Position numbers and translations under genes: made by a program. Below, piece by piece: positions 44,508 to 58,828 of a DNA stretch of 64,000 bases (position 1 is the first letter of the stretch; each line of letters opens with the position of its first letter). Source of the DNA: Amoebidium appalachense (lineage: Eukaryota > Ichthyosporea); the NCBI GenBank assembly GCA_963693365.1, contig CAVNZM010000004.1, positions 13,950,001 through 14,014,000 on the forward strand, read 5' to 3'. Below the pieces are notes generated by a model, which saw only the letters and a program-made list of their open reading frames with translations, had not been told where the DNA came from and ran no database searches.

Positions 44508-44535
44508 ATTGGTCAATAACGCATCAATGACGTCA
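44508..44535 (-). promoter_or_regulatory. CCAAT box and full CRE upstream of the SH3BP5-like gene
   Basis: Minus-strand GACCAAT (44514-44508) and palindromic TGACGTCA (44528-44535) lie about 1 kb upstream of the ATG, close together as in many CREB-controlled promoters. The sequence match is exact; promoter function is inference. Confidence 0.35.
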
Positions 44536-44943
44536 CTAGGACCCACCTTTGTGTTTGTGAAAGGCCTTCAATCGGTGGAGGTGAACTGGAGGTTTGTGAC
44601 ACACACAGTAGTAGGCTAGGTGTTTTTTCCTACATCCTACGCGTGAACAAGGTGGGCCACAAAGGTGTGCCGAGCTGGTCAGTGTGTACCCAGCAGCTGT
44701 TAGGTTGGCACAACTTGCAGGGGTCCACTGGAGAGCTGTCGGTGAGTGCACAACAGTTGAATACTTGTTTTTGGCTTACACGGCACAGAATCTGCTCGAG
44801 AATTGAGAGAGTGGACATCCATTTAGCCTTTGGTGGTGACGATTACAAGACAAGAAACACCAGTCAGGAAACAAAACACATTGTGGGCTCAGGTAGTGCG
44901 TGTTCGGGCACTCGGTCACTCTAAGCCTCTATGCTGTTCGTGC

Positions 44944-45032
44944 GCTGATCTCAGCACGATCGATCTCAGCACGATCAGCACCTGTTCAGGTGCTGATCTC
45001 AGCACGATCGCTTCACCGTGACAGGTGAAGCG
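44944..45032. repeat. Cluster of GATC-rich direct repeats and two perfect hairpins
   Basis: Three copies of GATCTCAGCACGATC are interleaved with a perfect 12-bp-arm hairpin at 44973-44998 (GATCAGCACCTG, 2-base loop). A second hairpin has 9-bp arms at 45009-45032 (CGCTTCACC, 6-base loop). Intergenic, between the SH3BP5-like and forkhead genes. Confidence 0.8.
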
Positions 45033-46196
45033 CACGCAGAGTTGTATGGGCCATTGCTATGATTTCTATGGCACACACTCAAGCCACAAAGGCAGTTTTG
45101 CTTGTGTTGGCTTTCTATGACAAACTTTAATGTTTGCTGCATGGTAACCCATACAGACCTTATCGACAGCCGGCTGTTTTCCGTTTGCCGATTCCACAAA
45201 GCTTGCTCAGCATATGCCATCTCGCCGTGCAAGCCCCTCCCTCCCCCTCAGCCCCCCCCCCCCCCCCCCCCCCCCTCTCCCTCCCTTGTTCATCACTCTC
45301 CTCCCTTTGCACAGCACACCCTTAACCTGCCCACTCAGCAGCATCCTATATTTAATACATATTCCTCAATATTGCACGTTACGTGGCGTTGTCTGGTGCA
45401 CGTCCCTTTCTCTGGCTCACGGGCACAACTGCCTAGGAATTCGCAAAAACATAATTCAGCAGTGCACGTGCTTGGCGGCGCTCTATAGAAATTAAGACCG
45501 AAACTTGAGATTCCTCTTCCAACTTAACAGATGCTGCTGGTTAAAACGTTAACCGCCAACAAAAGCTCCTGTTGGCCCATACTATCAGTACTTGACTTCG
45601 TTGTATGTTGTGACATAGAATGGTGAAACCTGTGTAAGCCACCCTTCATTCGTGCTGTGCAGGTGTAGTGTGAAGTTCGTACTCGTTCTTTGGCTGGCAT
45701 GATACGACTACAAACTGCCGCTATTTGTTCAAACAGTGTGCAAAAAGCATATATGGTTCAAATACATTGTGTGCAGATGTGTGTTGTCAAAAAGCATGGA
45801 TGTTACGAGTGTGCATGTTTTGAGTTGATGTGGGTCTGGGTGCAAGATTGCGCCGTTGTGTAGCTTGCTTTTGTGCAGGACACAAGCACGCAACACTCTT
45901 TGGATTGGCTAGCGCTTTTGTGCGCACCAGCACGATTACTTGGTTAGTATGCACGTATGCCTATTTGTACGCACAGAGAGAAAGAAAACAACTTACCCGT
46001 TTGTAGGCGAAAATGGTTTCAGCACAAAGCGCACTGAGCTTATGAATAAACCTTTGTTCTCTGGAATCTCAGAGGCTGTTTTCAAAGGACAACGAAACCC
46101 GTGGCCGGCAATGATATGTGCCAAGATATATTTTTATTGCAAAGTATTTATGGTGCTTATTTCAGATTTGCTGTTCCTTGCACGGAGCGAAGCGAT

Positions 46197-46256
46197 AACA
46201 CACAGCCACAGGTCTCTTTGTTTCAGAACACACAGCCACAGGTCTCTTTGTTTCAG
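46197..46256. repeat. 30-bp tandem duplication
   Basis: Two copies of a 30-bp unit beginning CACACAGCCACAGGTCTC. It lies just past the forkhead polyadenylation signal on the minus strand. A separate repeat of about 29 bp, starting TTGTTCAAACAGTGTGC, occurs at about 45727 and again at about 46288. Confidence 0.85.
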
Positions 46257-46266
46257 ATCTATGAGC

Positions 46267-46272
46267 TTTATT
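46267..46272 (-). terminator. Polyadenylation signal AATAAA for the forkhead gene
   Basis: Minus-strand AATAAA about 220 bases past the forkhead stop codon, the nearest canonical hexamer downstream. Confidence 0.5.
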
Positions 46273-46489
46273 TTTATGCTCAATCTTGTTCAAACAGTGT
46301 GCAAAAAGCATATATATGTACGGTCACATACTTGCTATTCCATACGTATCATTACAACACGTGCGTTCATTCATGGCCTGTTACCCCGGTGAGGCAGGCC
46401 AAATTCTATGTACAACTAGAAAATCAGCAGCGTTCTTATGCCTTCTTACCATTATGTTACGTGCTATTAAACGAAACACTATTTAGCAA

Positions 46490-47488
46490 TTATGCCTCGA
46501 GGCCCAGCAGGCTGGCCGTGAGGGAGTTCCAGTCCAAGTCCGTCCTGAGGCCCACAAAGGCCGAGGTCGTCAGATAGTCGTCAAACAGCGGCTGGTCGAG
46601 GGGCTCCATCCACGTTTGGGGCAGCTCAACCTCCAGCGGGCTGGACATGTAAACGGGGCTCTGCATATACGACATAGGCGACGACATTGGCGACACCGAC
46701 GATACCGAGAGAGGGGACAGCTGCACCGGGGGTGTGGGGGGGCTCTTCATGACCGGCCGTGCCATCTTCACAGGGTAGTAGTGGGGCTCGGGCTTGGGTG
46801 CCCGGAAGTGCATATGCTGCGCCGGCACCTGGTTGAGTGTGGGCAGGTCGGACAGCATTTGGAAGCTGCTGAACAGGGGCACATTCTGTGCAGGCAGGGG
46901 TGGCAGTGTGTTGGGCAGACTAGGACTGCGGTACACCGTGGCCGGCCGCTCTATCGCAAGGGTGGTCTCGGGCAGTGATGCTGAACGTTTGGCTGGGCGC
47001 CGCTTGGCCGGTGCCGTGGCATCCTGCTCACGGGGCACACCGTTTACACTGCGCATGCGTCTGCGCGACTTGTTGTTAATATATATGCCCTCCTCCGTAA
47101 AGCACGAACGCGACTCCTCGCAGATAGTCCAAAAGCGGCAGTGCTTGTTGCGACCATCCCTGCTGGGGCCCTCAACCCGCACAAAACACTTGTGGTGACT
47201 GAGTGTGTGGCGGATAGAGTTCTGCCAGCACGTCCAGGCCTGAGCATAGTATGGGAACGACCCCGAGATGTACGTGTACAATTCAGACAGAGTTCCGCGG
47301 CCTTCTGGGCATGACATGATTGCCTTTGCGCACAGTGTGGCATAGTCGAAGGGGGGGCGAATTTTAGCATCTGTATGGTAGTCCCCCACAAAGGTAGCTG
47401 GTTCACTCTTGCCTAGCAGCCAGGAGATCTGCTCCTCCATTTGCTCTGGCTGCTGGCTTGTGGTATCGCTCTCGAGCTTAACTGCCAT
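46490..47488 (-). CDS. Forkhead (winged-helix) transcription factor, intronless
   Basis: Seen: one uninterrupted frame of 332 residues. The forkhead domain is at about 43-122: RPPFDYATL, TLSELYTYI, FPYY, then the recognition helix WQNSIRHTLSHHKCF. Asn90, Arg93 and His94, which read DNA bases in the family, are present. The wing after it is unusual: RNKHCRFWTI replaces the common GKGxFW form, and HTLSHH replaces HNLSLN. A basic stretch (KSRRRMR, then AKRRPAKRS at about 140-170) may be the nuclear signal. The C-terminal half is Pro/Ser/Met-rich, likely an activation region, ending in an acidic LDWNSL patch. I cannot assign a Fox subfamily. The ATG is the first one downstream of a TATA box, and no splice sites interrupt the frame, unlike all neighbouring genes. 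Confidence 0.9.
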   Translation of the reverse strand: MAVKLESDTTSQQPEQMEEQISWLLGKSEPATFVGDYHTDAKIRPPFDYATLCAKAIMSCPEGRGTLSELYTYISGSFPYYAQAWTCWQNSIRHTLSHHKCFVRVEGPSRDGRNKHCRFWTICEESRSCFTEEGIYINNKSRRRMRSVNGVPREQDATAPAKRRPAKRSASLPETTLAIERPATVYRSPSLPNTLPPLPAQNVPLFSSFQMLSDLPTLNQVPAQHMHFRAPKPEPHYYPVKMARPVMKSPPTPPVQLSPLSVSSVSPMSSPMSYMQSPVYMSSPLEVELPQTWMEPLDQPLFDDYLTTSAFVGLRTDLDWNSLTASLLGLEA

Positions 47489-47537
47489 TTTTCCTTAGTA
47501 ACTCTCCTACTAGAGTGGGTGCACGGGTGTAAAGACT

Positions 47538-47546
47538 CTATATAAG
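47538..47546 (-). promoter_or_regulatory. TATA box of the forkhead gene
   Basis: Minus-strand CTTATATAG 50 bases above the ATG, implying a start site near 47510 and a 5' UTR of only about 20 bases. A minus-strand CCAAT box (GACCAATCAG) lies at 47736-47745. A plus-strand TTATATATG at about 47650 could drive divergent transcription. Confidence 0.6.
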
Positions 47547-49870
47547 CTTGAACAAATTGTTACTTGTCGCGTTTTTGAGTAACAACCAACCGACATACGT
47601 CCAGAAAGTGGCGACATCGAAAGTGGTAGAGGTTGGTCGAATGGTTGGGGCTTTATATATGCCCGCTTGAAATCGGAACGGCTGAACGTATAGCTGATTT
47701 AGACCCAATAGGAACTCGTCTACAAAAAGTCCATCTGATTGGTCAGAATGTGAGCGCTGTGAGAGCCGTAGGAATCTGCTTTTGTTGGCTTGTGCCGGGG
47801 CCAGGGCCCATGATTCCACAGTGATTCCCGCGGCGGCCAAGCAACATATTTTTTAACACAATTAATATTCCATACACTGTGATAGTACATACACGACTGG
47901 GCGGGCTGGTTAATTTCTTCACCAGGCCTTGCGCTGCCCCACTTATATTTGCAGGCACAATAGAAGTGGCAAACGTCTGGGCTCACCATGGCATATGCGG
48001 CTAAGGCTTCGATACGGCGATTATCGGTCCTCCGCTCATGATCAGGAGCACGCGCATATATACCCCGGTGTCAGACAGTCGTACTGTACATGTTCGTCGC
48101 GAGTCCGGAATTCATGATCAGCAGGCTGGCAGTGGCCATGGCGGCCCCGGCGGGCGCCAGGCTCAGTGATGGCATGGCGAAGTTTTATTTTTCAGTGAAG
48201 GTGCGGGCTGGTCGCGACCGGTACCGGTACCCGTACATGTCATACTGTATACACACCTTCCTTACATATATCGATATATATATCATTTTCTTACGACGTG
48301 AAAATTATGACGGCGACAGTGAATTCCCGCACAGATCATAGGGCTGAAATATTCGTACGTGGCAGCCTGTCTGTGCATGCCCGGCCATATATATGCATGC
48401 ATACCACGCGCTGGGGCCGGATCTGAGTCTCAGTGACGCGCGCGGATCCGGACCATCGGGCCACCGGCCTCTCAGCATGATCAGGCTGGAGCTGAAGGAG
48501 CGGGCGCACTGAGGCCGGTAGGCGGTGGCGCGGTGACTGCAGTGTGTTGAGCCATTTCACAGGCTGATGTTTCAGAAGTTCAGCCGGCCGGGGGCCTGAG
48601 TGGTCCCGGGAGGGCCGCCCGGCACTGGTGCTGGGCCGCCGGCCGCCGAGGCCGGCTTTCCAAACTATTGGGCCTAGGCGCACCCTATGGAATGTTGATG
48701 TGGATGTACTCAGTCTGAAAAGCGTACTAAGTAGGTACTACCGTTATGCATGCTAACCCTTAATATGCGAGGCGCGAGGATCGACGCTCATCCATCTGGA
48801 TGAAATGGTTTTTATTTTCTTGGCTTCATGTCAGGAGTAGCAGTCCGTTGTATGGCTAGCCTAACGTGTGTAGGGGTGAACTATCAGCTATGATCCAAAT
48901 TTTACACTCATTTGGCTGATGCTTCACCGCCCAATCGGCAGCGTCATACATGATGTACAGTCAGAGTACCTGTAACCTGTATCGGCACATCTTCAGTTCG
49001 GCCAGCTTCCTGAGAATTCTGAAGATAGTAACTTTTTTTTTGGAATATTAGGCAAACCTCCATATTTTTTAATACATATCCATTTAGCATGTTCGATTCG
49101 TAAGAGTTCGAAATATAAGCGGCTTTGCAGCATCAGCCCTCAGGTGTGTTTGATTGGATTTCAGAGCACCGCACAGATCTAAGCGTGATGATTAGCTAAT
49201 GGTAATTCGTTGTAACTGGTGTGGGCCGATCCAAAGGCTATTAGGTATTAGCCTATTAGAAGTTGAAGGTTTGCTGTGTACCGTAGTAAGCGAGAAACAA
49301 AGGATTGCACAGCATCCATAATGTGTAGGAGTAGCACATCATGAATACAGAGCAGGCTCAACCTATCTATGTACTAGTGTTTTGATATGGCCAGCACAAA
49401 CCGTCTTCCAGCTCAGCTGCAGAGGCTCATGGTAGGTGCCGGTGTTGGCCCCGGCCCCGGGCCGGGGCCGGGGCCATTCGGAGTGATCATGATGATAGGG
49501 CTGTATCGATCCTGGCAGTCTGGCACACGTACACGAACGCCATATTTGTACTCGTTTATGTTGTGGTAAGGTCTGGAGCTGTTGTGGTGCGGTGATGAGG
49601 GCGTGGCCAACCAGAAAAAGGCATGCGAGGGAGCTACATGCCGGTATACGTATGAAAGGCTGGAAATGCAAATGGGGTTTACGCTGTTTACTCGAGGCAA
49701 AGAGAACCAGTCTCAGGTATGGGGGGGGGGGGGTTTGCTCGGAATATCCCCTCAGCGGTATATCATGATCACGTACATAGATGTTGGGTGGTGACTATAT
49801 ATCAGGGTTTACTTTCTCTACGAGACACCATAAAGACTACAAGGAGAAATCAATTAGTTGGGGTTCCCCG
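47547..49870. other. Intergenic, no gene seen
   Basis: Unique, partly GC-rich DNA with a self-complementary CCGG/GGCC cluster at about 49447-49475 and a short G run near 49719-49732. No convincing exon on either strand. Confidence 0.55.
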
Positions 49871-49875
49871 TTTTT

Positions 49876-49918
<43 letters not shown>

Positions 49919-49950
49919 GGGCTCCCCTCGGGACACTCGGTATCAGCTGG

Positions 49951-50005
<55 letters not shown>

Positions 50006-51235
50006 TGTGTGTGTGTGCGCGTGCGCTATAATTTTGTAGTGATGTGTTTCTCAAGCCAATCAATACATCTAATAAACAGGTCGTAGTTACGCGTGTTTAG
50101 TATAAAATCAAGGATGTTGTAATTTACAGGTAGGCTATCTTTCTGGGTGTCTGTTGTGAATGTGACGTGTGTGTGTTGCGGTATTATGTGGTCTATCAAA
50201 CTACATTTGGCGATACATGACCGGTTAAACTGGTGTGTGTGTGTGTTGTTTGGGCATGCAAATGATGCCACCTTATACTTATTAGATCTCCACTGTATAG
50301 CACGTGTACAGTAAAAGCGTGGTAATTGATCAATAATACCATCAGCTAGAGAAAGACCAGTTCTACAGGAAGGTAATATGTATTTAGGTGTTATACACTT
50401 GCGAGTGCCATATTTGGCAATATGGTTGAGGCGGTCAGTATATATAAAACGAGACATAAGGCTTAGTTTTTCAAGGTGTATGCTTTCATCGGGTCTAGTG
50501 TCGTGTGGTATCTTTTTCCATTTGTTATATTGCGTGATTATCTTGTGATTGTGTACATGTTTAATAAGTAAGTGGCAGTCCAAAGTCACACACACACTAT
50601 TGCGGGGTTTATTTGTATTTGTGCCCAGGGGAGAAGGGGAGAGAGAGGGGAGGAAAGAGGGGAGAGGTGAGGAGGGGACAGGTCGGATAGAGAAGAGAGG
50701 GTGGGAGGGCAAATACTTCTTTAAGCGGCTTATGTGCTTATTGAATTTCAGCGCGAGATAGGATACTCTAGCAGCTATTGGGACCAGACCATATATCGAG
50801 AGCGTTACAGGCCCAGGTTTACAACAGTTGTTAGATAGAAAGGAGGCAACTTCTGCTTCAAGGAAATTTGCCAAGGGTTTAAGCGCTCTAGTTCTCTCTT
50901 TCTTGATCCAAGCGGCGAGAAGGGGTAAACCATATTCACATGCCGGGAAGACAAAAGTGCGAATAAATGTAAGTCTAATAGAAGGATGGAGGGGTGTGTC
51001 TTTAAAAATATTAGCCGAGAAGAAAGCTAACCGCTTACGAGCCAACTCTACCCTCTTTTCGACCATATGGGGAAACATAACACCAACAGAATCAACCGGA
51101 GCACCAAGATATTTGTATTCTGGAACTATAGGTACAGGTTTAGATGATAATGTAAATGTGTGTAAATTGTTAGCTATATCAGGTACAAGAACACCACATT
51201 TGTCTATGTTAAGGATCATAAGGTTTGCCTTGCAT
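49871..51235 (-). mobile_element. LINE copy, 5'-truncated, with poly(A) tail
   Basis: Seen on the minus strand: a 397-residue frame from 51219 to 50026 that starts just before the reverse-transcriptase motif D (NLMILNIDKCGVLVPD). It continues through EYKYLGAPV and the thumb-like region, with SIYGLVPIAARVSYLALKF matching LSVFGLPPTRQRMNELGLRF of the 6-8 kb element by position. A 3' UTR with a CA repeat (49953-50010) ends in poly(A), seen as T(38) at 49877-49914 on the plus strand. The frame is open to its stop, unlike the other copy. Inference: a younger insertion of a related but distinct LINE family, truncated on integration. Target-site duplications were not found by eye. Confidence 0.83.
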
Positions 51236-53548
<2,313 letters not shown>

Positions 53549-54105
53549 CATAAATATTCTCTAGAAAGCGGAATTACTCTGTAGAAAGCAGAAGTATTCT
53601 GCAGAATCTTTCTACAAAAAGCAGAATTATTCTGCAAAAGCAGATTTATTCTGCTTCAAGAATCATTCTGCTTTTAGCAGAATTATTCTGCCATTAGCAG
53701 AATTATTCCGCAAAAGGCCGAATTATTCTGCTTTCGGCAGCAGACTAATTAGAATCACTCTGCTTTTAGCAGAATAATTCTTCTAATTAGCAAAATTATT
53801 CCGCAAAAAGCAGAAATATTCTGCTAATTAGAATCATGCTTTTAGCACAGTTGTTCAGCTATAAGCAGAATTGTTCCGCAAAACGCAAAACTATTCTTCA
53901 AAAGGCAGAATCATTCTGCTTCTTGCAGAATAATTCTGCTTTTTGCGGAATAATTCTCTTCTTAGCAGATTAAATCTGAAGTTGGAAAATATATCTGCTT
54001 TTAGCAAAAAATTATGCTTTTGCTGAATCATTCTTCTGCTTTTTGCAGAATAATGCTGCCTTTTACATTTGAAGAATAATATTGCTTTTTGCATAAAATA
54101 CTGCT
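53549..54105. repeat. AT-rich array of short palindromes
   Basis: About 550 bases built from degenerate units around GCAGAATTATTCTGC, itself a near-perfect dyad, joined by short A- or T-rich spacers such as AAAA or TTTTA. Roughly 25-30 half or full units can be picked out, about 18-20 bases apart. Because each unit is self-complementary and neighbours match each other, many alternative hairpins are possible. The array is sharply bounded and far more AT-rich than its flanks. No coding sense. Confidence 0.85.
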
Positions 54106-55179
54106 CCGAGCAAGTTGTCCCAGCCGATTGGTTGTGCCATGTGTTGCTTGGCCTCCAAGGCAGTCGAGCAATTACAGAATTGTTTCATTGTGGCTGTGTG
54201 TTGGTGCTGTGACGGGTCGAGCGTCCGGGGTGTTTAACTAACTTAGGGTGGACAGTCTGTTCTGTGATTGGTTGCCTTTGTGCATATCCATAACTGGCAA
54301 GTGGCCTGGTTTCGGGGGTGTTGTGTGGCAACGGGGACATCTAGTGGTGGTGAGGATCTAGGGGGATGGTCTTGTTGGAGTCTAGGCATGGTTGGTGGGA
54401 TGCCCGGGGCAACGGTAAATGCTTTTTTGATTCGGGGCCTTTCTAATTGTGTTCTGGTCTTGTGGGTACCGGCCCCAAGGCCATCAAACAGACATGGCAG
54501 GACGATGGGGCTGTGATATTCACATGAGCCTATGGGGGCTTGTTCTAATTTAACAACGGTTTTAATCTAGGGTGGTCCGGTTTCGAGATTTCCCCTATCG
54601 GGTGAGGGGGGCCTCACGCAGGTTCGGTGGTGCTGTGGGTTTTGGGGTGGTGGGATGCATCAAGGGTGAACTGGCGGCAGGATTGGGTTTGGCCCCCCTA
54701 CAGTAGTGGATTAGTGAGGGTGATTGTTGATTCGTGGGGGGTTAATTTCCACCTAAGGAGGGTCGGGTATATGTGAGTACGGACATTGCCTTAAAAAGGC
54801 TGTGCCCGCCGTTGCAGTGTGATGACGTGTGAGCTGTTGCAGTTTGCCGGCATGCATTGCATGGGAGCCGCAATCGGTGCCCTTGCGGCCGGAGGTTGAA
54901 CTGGGCCCCTTCGATTCCAATAGGGGGGCCCTACGGAGGGTGGGAGGGGGAAGAGGTCAGCCACGGCGTGCTGATGCTTGCGCCCCACCCAAACTCTAAA
55001 CAGCAGGGCTCTAAAACACAGACTCCGGGGGCAGCATCCATAAGTTATATTAACAAGAGGTGGGCTTCTGCATGTGTCTATGCACTTTCTATGCACTTAG
55101 GGCCTGGGGTGGCGGGGAAGCGAAGGTGGGTGGTCGGAGTGGGGTGGGTGCCAGGTGGATTTTCACAAGTGGGTGGGGT

Positions 55180-55210
<31 letters not shown>

Positions 55211-55712
55211 AGGGGGGGATAGCAAATCAGTGGTCACGGACAACCAGCCCATGCACAGCAGTCAACCGGTAAGCAAATATTCATTCCGAAGTTAGAAAAA
55301 GAGAATAAGAATAATAGGCCCGGCCCGGCCGGCCTAGATGGAAATAGCTTGCATTTAACTATTTTCGACAGTCAAGCGAAGATTACGGTTTCTGGTGCCG
55401 GCTAATGCACTGACATAGGGCATACACACTAACCACCCAGCGCATGGCAGCTGGTCATAAGCTCCCCTTATTAATAAAAACACGATGGAAAACGGATATT
55501 CTTGAAAAGGGTTGTACCTATTGGTTCTATTCTAAAGCTACTTGCATAATAAGATGCACACACCAAGCCACTTTGCCACCAACACACCATCAGCATTCCA
55601 CCCGTTCACCACGCCTACCCATCCTCCACCACCCACATCAATAAATCGAGATGCCACCGTGACCCAAGATAGCCAATACTGAATGGCACGCACGAACCCC
55701 CAAAAAGTACCC

Positions 55713-55743
<31 letters not shown>

Positions 55744-55802
55744 AAAAAAAAAAAAAAGGAAAGAAAAAGATAAATTAAAATTGCACCAGCACCTGCTCAT
55801 CA
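54106..55802. other. Intergenic, no gene seen
   Basis: Mostly unique DNA with a G run of about 30 near 55180-55210 and a C(24)-A(24) block at 55710-55757. If the bZIP frame shifts as described, its stop is at 55803. Confidence 0.5.
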
Positions 55803-55984
55803 CGGCATGGCCCCAGCTGCCTGTGACATCATCATGTGCCCACCGCCCGCCGGTGCCCCCTCGTGTGTCATGTGCATGGACCCCCCTCCGACGTACGAAA
55901 TTTGCCCGGATGTTGGATGATACTGGCCGGCAGGGTTTGGTGCCAATGCAACATTCGGGGTGCTCTGAGACCGCGGGTGCATGA
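55803..55984 (-). other. Likely continuation of the bZIP reading frame
   Basis: Past the annotated stop at 55985 the minus strand is open in another frame to 55803. Composition is the same (MHPRSQSTPNVALAPNPAG.., Gly/His/Met/Pro-rich). The two frames overlap at a homopolymer (C7 at 55992-55998 on the plus strand), so a one-base length change would fuse them. Confidence 0.5.
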
Positions 55985-56433
55985 CTATAAACCCCCCCTC
56001 TGACGGCTGGGGGTTGGATATGTGGGGGGGCTGCTGGCCACAAAGCGATATGCATGCTCATCGGCCATTGGGGGGGGCTGTCCAGTGGGTGTGCTGTGGT
56101 GGCGCACTAGGCCATGCCGGCTGGGCGGTGGGGGCATGTCATAGCGCATAGCCCCCTGCATGCCCGGTGCAGAGTGGGGTGGGGCGGGTAGCGGTGGCGG
56201 GTAGACGAGGGCCATGGGTGCTGGTCTGTAGGAGGAGGGGAGGGGGGGGGGGGGGGGGGGATGAGTTTGATGTGGATGTGGTGCGCGCATACGCGTGTGT
56301 GTGTGGCAGTGGGCGTTCGGTGGAGGAAGGGGGGGGGGGGGGGGGGGGGGGGAGGGGGCTCGCTTTGTTTTGGTGGTGGAGGAGGTGGTGGTTGGGGGGG
56401 GGGGGGGGGGGGAGGGAAGGGGGGGATGAGTTC

Positions 56434-56507
<74 letters not shown>

Positions 56508-57602
56508 TGTTTGTGTGTGTGTGCGTTTGTGTGGTGTGTGGCCAGAGGGGGGAGGAGGGGGGGGGAGGAGGGTTCGAATCTTTTCTGTAGGGGGGGGGGG
56601 GGGGAAGGATTCGATGTGTACGTGCGTGCACGCGCGCACGTGTATGTGTGTATGTGTGTGTGTACTGTGTGGCCAGAGGGGGCGCCGGGGGGGGGGGGGG
56701 GGGGGGGGAGGGGGGGGGGAGGGGGGGGAGGGGGGAGTGGCAGTTTTTGGGGGGAGGCGGAAAGGGATTAGATGTACACGTTTTATTTTATTTATTTTTC
56801 TTTTTTTCCGGGTGGGGTTAGGGGCGGGGTTGGGGGGGGGGGGGTTGGGTTCGAAGACGTTAAAAAGACCCAAATGGAGTTGCATTACATCTCCCTTCAA
56901 AGTCACATACTCCATCACCTCCCCAATCTGACTCTACCATGCACACCCCACGGGGCCCTCCCAGAATTTGCCAGTGACTGAACATGTCCCACCACTGTAC
57001 TTCAGTCTCTCCCCCTCCCCCCCCACGCCGCCAATACGGACTTCCGAAGACCCCGTATCCCGTTCACCCCGCCCCACCCTCCCTATGGAAGGCAGCACTA
57101 GAGGCTGGCCATCAACCAGTACCGCCCAGACGCCACCTTCGACCCCACCCAACACACCCCACCATGCATGTACACAATGCCGAATCGGCCCTCGCTCATC
57201 TCACAACCCCCTCCCCCCCCCCACACGCACACACGGCGTTATTGCAAAACACTCCACCCTTCTCCTCCTCACCTCCCACCTGCCCCCCCCCTCCCCCCCC
57301 CCCCCCCCCCCCCCCCCACCCACACCCCCTCTTCTCTTACCCGTTCATGATCATGTGGTGCCCTTCCTGCTTCACATATGTGCCACACATCAGCCCCCTC
57401 AGACGGCCAACCTCCCCCTCCAGTTCCTGTGGCCATGCAAAGTCAGCCAGTGGTTCAGGGGGTAATGAAAAAAAGCATGGGTTGGGCACGTGACGATAGA
57501 GAAAGATGTGGATTCACTGTGTTGATGGGAGGAGGGGAAGGAGGTGGTGGTGGTGCTGATGGTGGTGTGTGTGTGCCTCCCCCCCCCCCCCCCCCCCCCC
57601 GC

Positions 57603-57643
<41 letters not shown>

Positions 57644-57946
57644 GGGGGGGGGGGGGGGAGAGGGGAGAGGGCGAACGGGGAGGACGGGGACGGGCAGGAG
57701 GGTTATGCCACAGGAGGAGACAAGAGGAGAAGTGGCCGGTTTGCTCAAACACAATCGATAGCAGAGCAAGAATGAGAAGGGGGGGAGGGGGGGGGGGGGG
57801 AGGGGTATGCAACAACCAGGTTCCGTGGAGAGTGCGAGTCATGTAAAGTATAGAAGGAGCTAGGGTTCGTGGAGTTATGTGCTGTTGCCGGTGTGTGTGT
57901 TTGTGCGTGTACTGGGTGTCCTAGGGTTTGTTATTGTTGTTGTTTT

Positions 57947-57977
<31 letters not shown>

Positions 57978-58163
57978 GGGGGGGGGGGGGGGATAAAGCC
58001 CCCGAAAGTCAGCCCCCCCCCCCCCCTCCCCAAACACACACACGCACACACAAACAAAAAGAAAAAACACACAAAAAAAGAACTGATTAACATCCCCCCC
58101 CCCCCCCCCCCCCCACACACACAAAAAAAAAGAGAAAACAAGAAAAAAATGAACTGCCACACC

Positions 58164-58211
<48 letters not shown>

Positions 58212-58783
58212 CCCCAACACATACACACCCCACCGCCACCATAATCATTACCACTACCAAAGGGGAAAAAAAGAAGAGTGAGGAAATTGAAAATGCAACC
58301 CAAGCAACAAAACTTCAAGGAGCACGGTGCCCATGCAAAACAAGACAACTCAACAATCAACCGTGCTATCTCAGCAGGAACTTGGGAGTTTATTCGGTTC
58401 GTATTCCTAATACTATTTGCTTGCTTCTTCATATATCCGTTAGCTCTTGCATCTTTTTATTTTCCTGATAACTTACTTCTTTTATATTATTAATATCCCT
58501 TATTAAACATTTCACATTCCTGAAAAGTTTTGCTTGGTTCGTTCACACTCCTGACCATCTTTGCTTTTACATAGATATTTTATATTCATACCAACTTTAC
58601 TTCTTTCTATTCTTTTACAACGACAAATGACGAAATGTCAAGAAAGGCATCCACTTGCTTTGGCACCTGATTCTTCTATTGCAACTGCCGATCCATCTCC
58701 TTTCTAACGTCTCTTTGCCCTCTGTTTTATTGGTGTACTGTTTATGAAACCCTCTTTCCAGGCTCTCTCTCTCTTCCCTCCCC

Positions 58784-58828
<45 letters not shown>

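Noticed and set aside
45940-46577. 150-residue plus-strand frames opposite the forkhead 3' UTR
   Set aside because: They include the translated 30-bp duplication (SHRSLCFR twice) and show no domain.
56970-57190. Plus-strand segment reading INQYRPDATFDPTQ
   Set aside because: Protein-like for about 30 residues but closed by a stop just upstream and without a splice acceptor; opposite strand to the bZIP gene.
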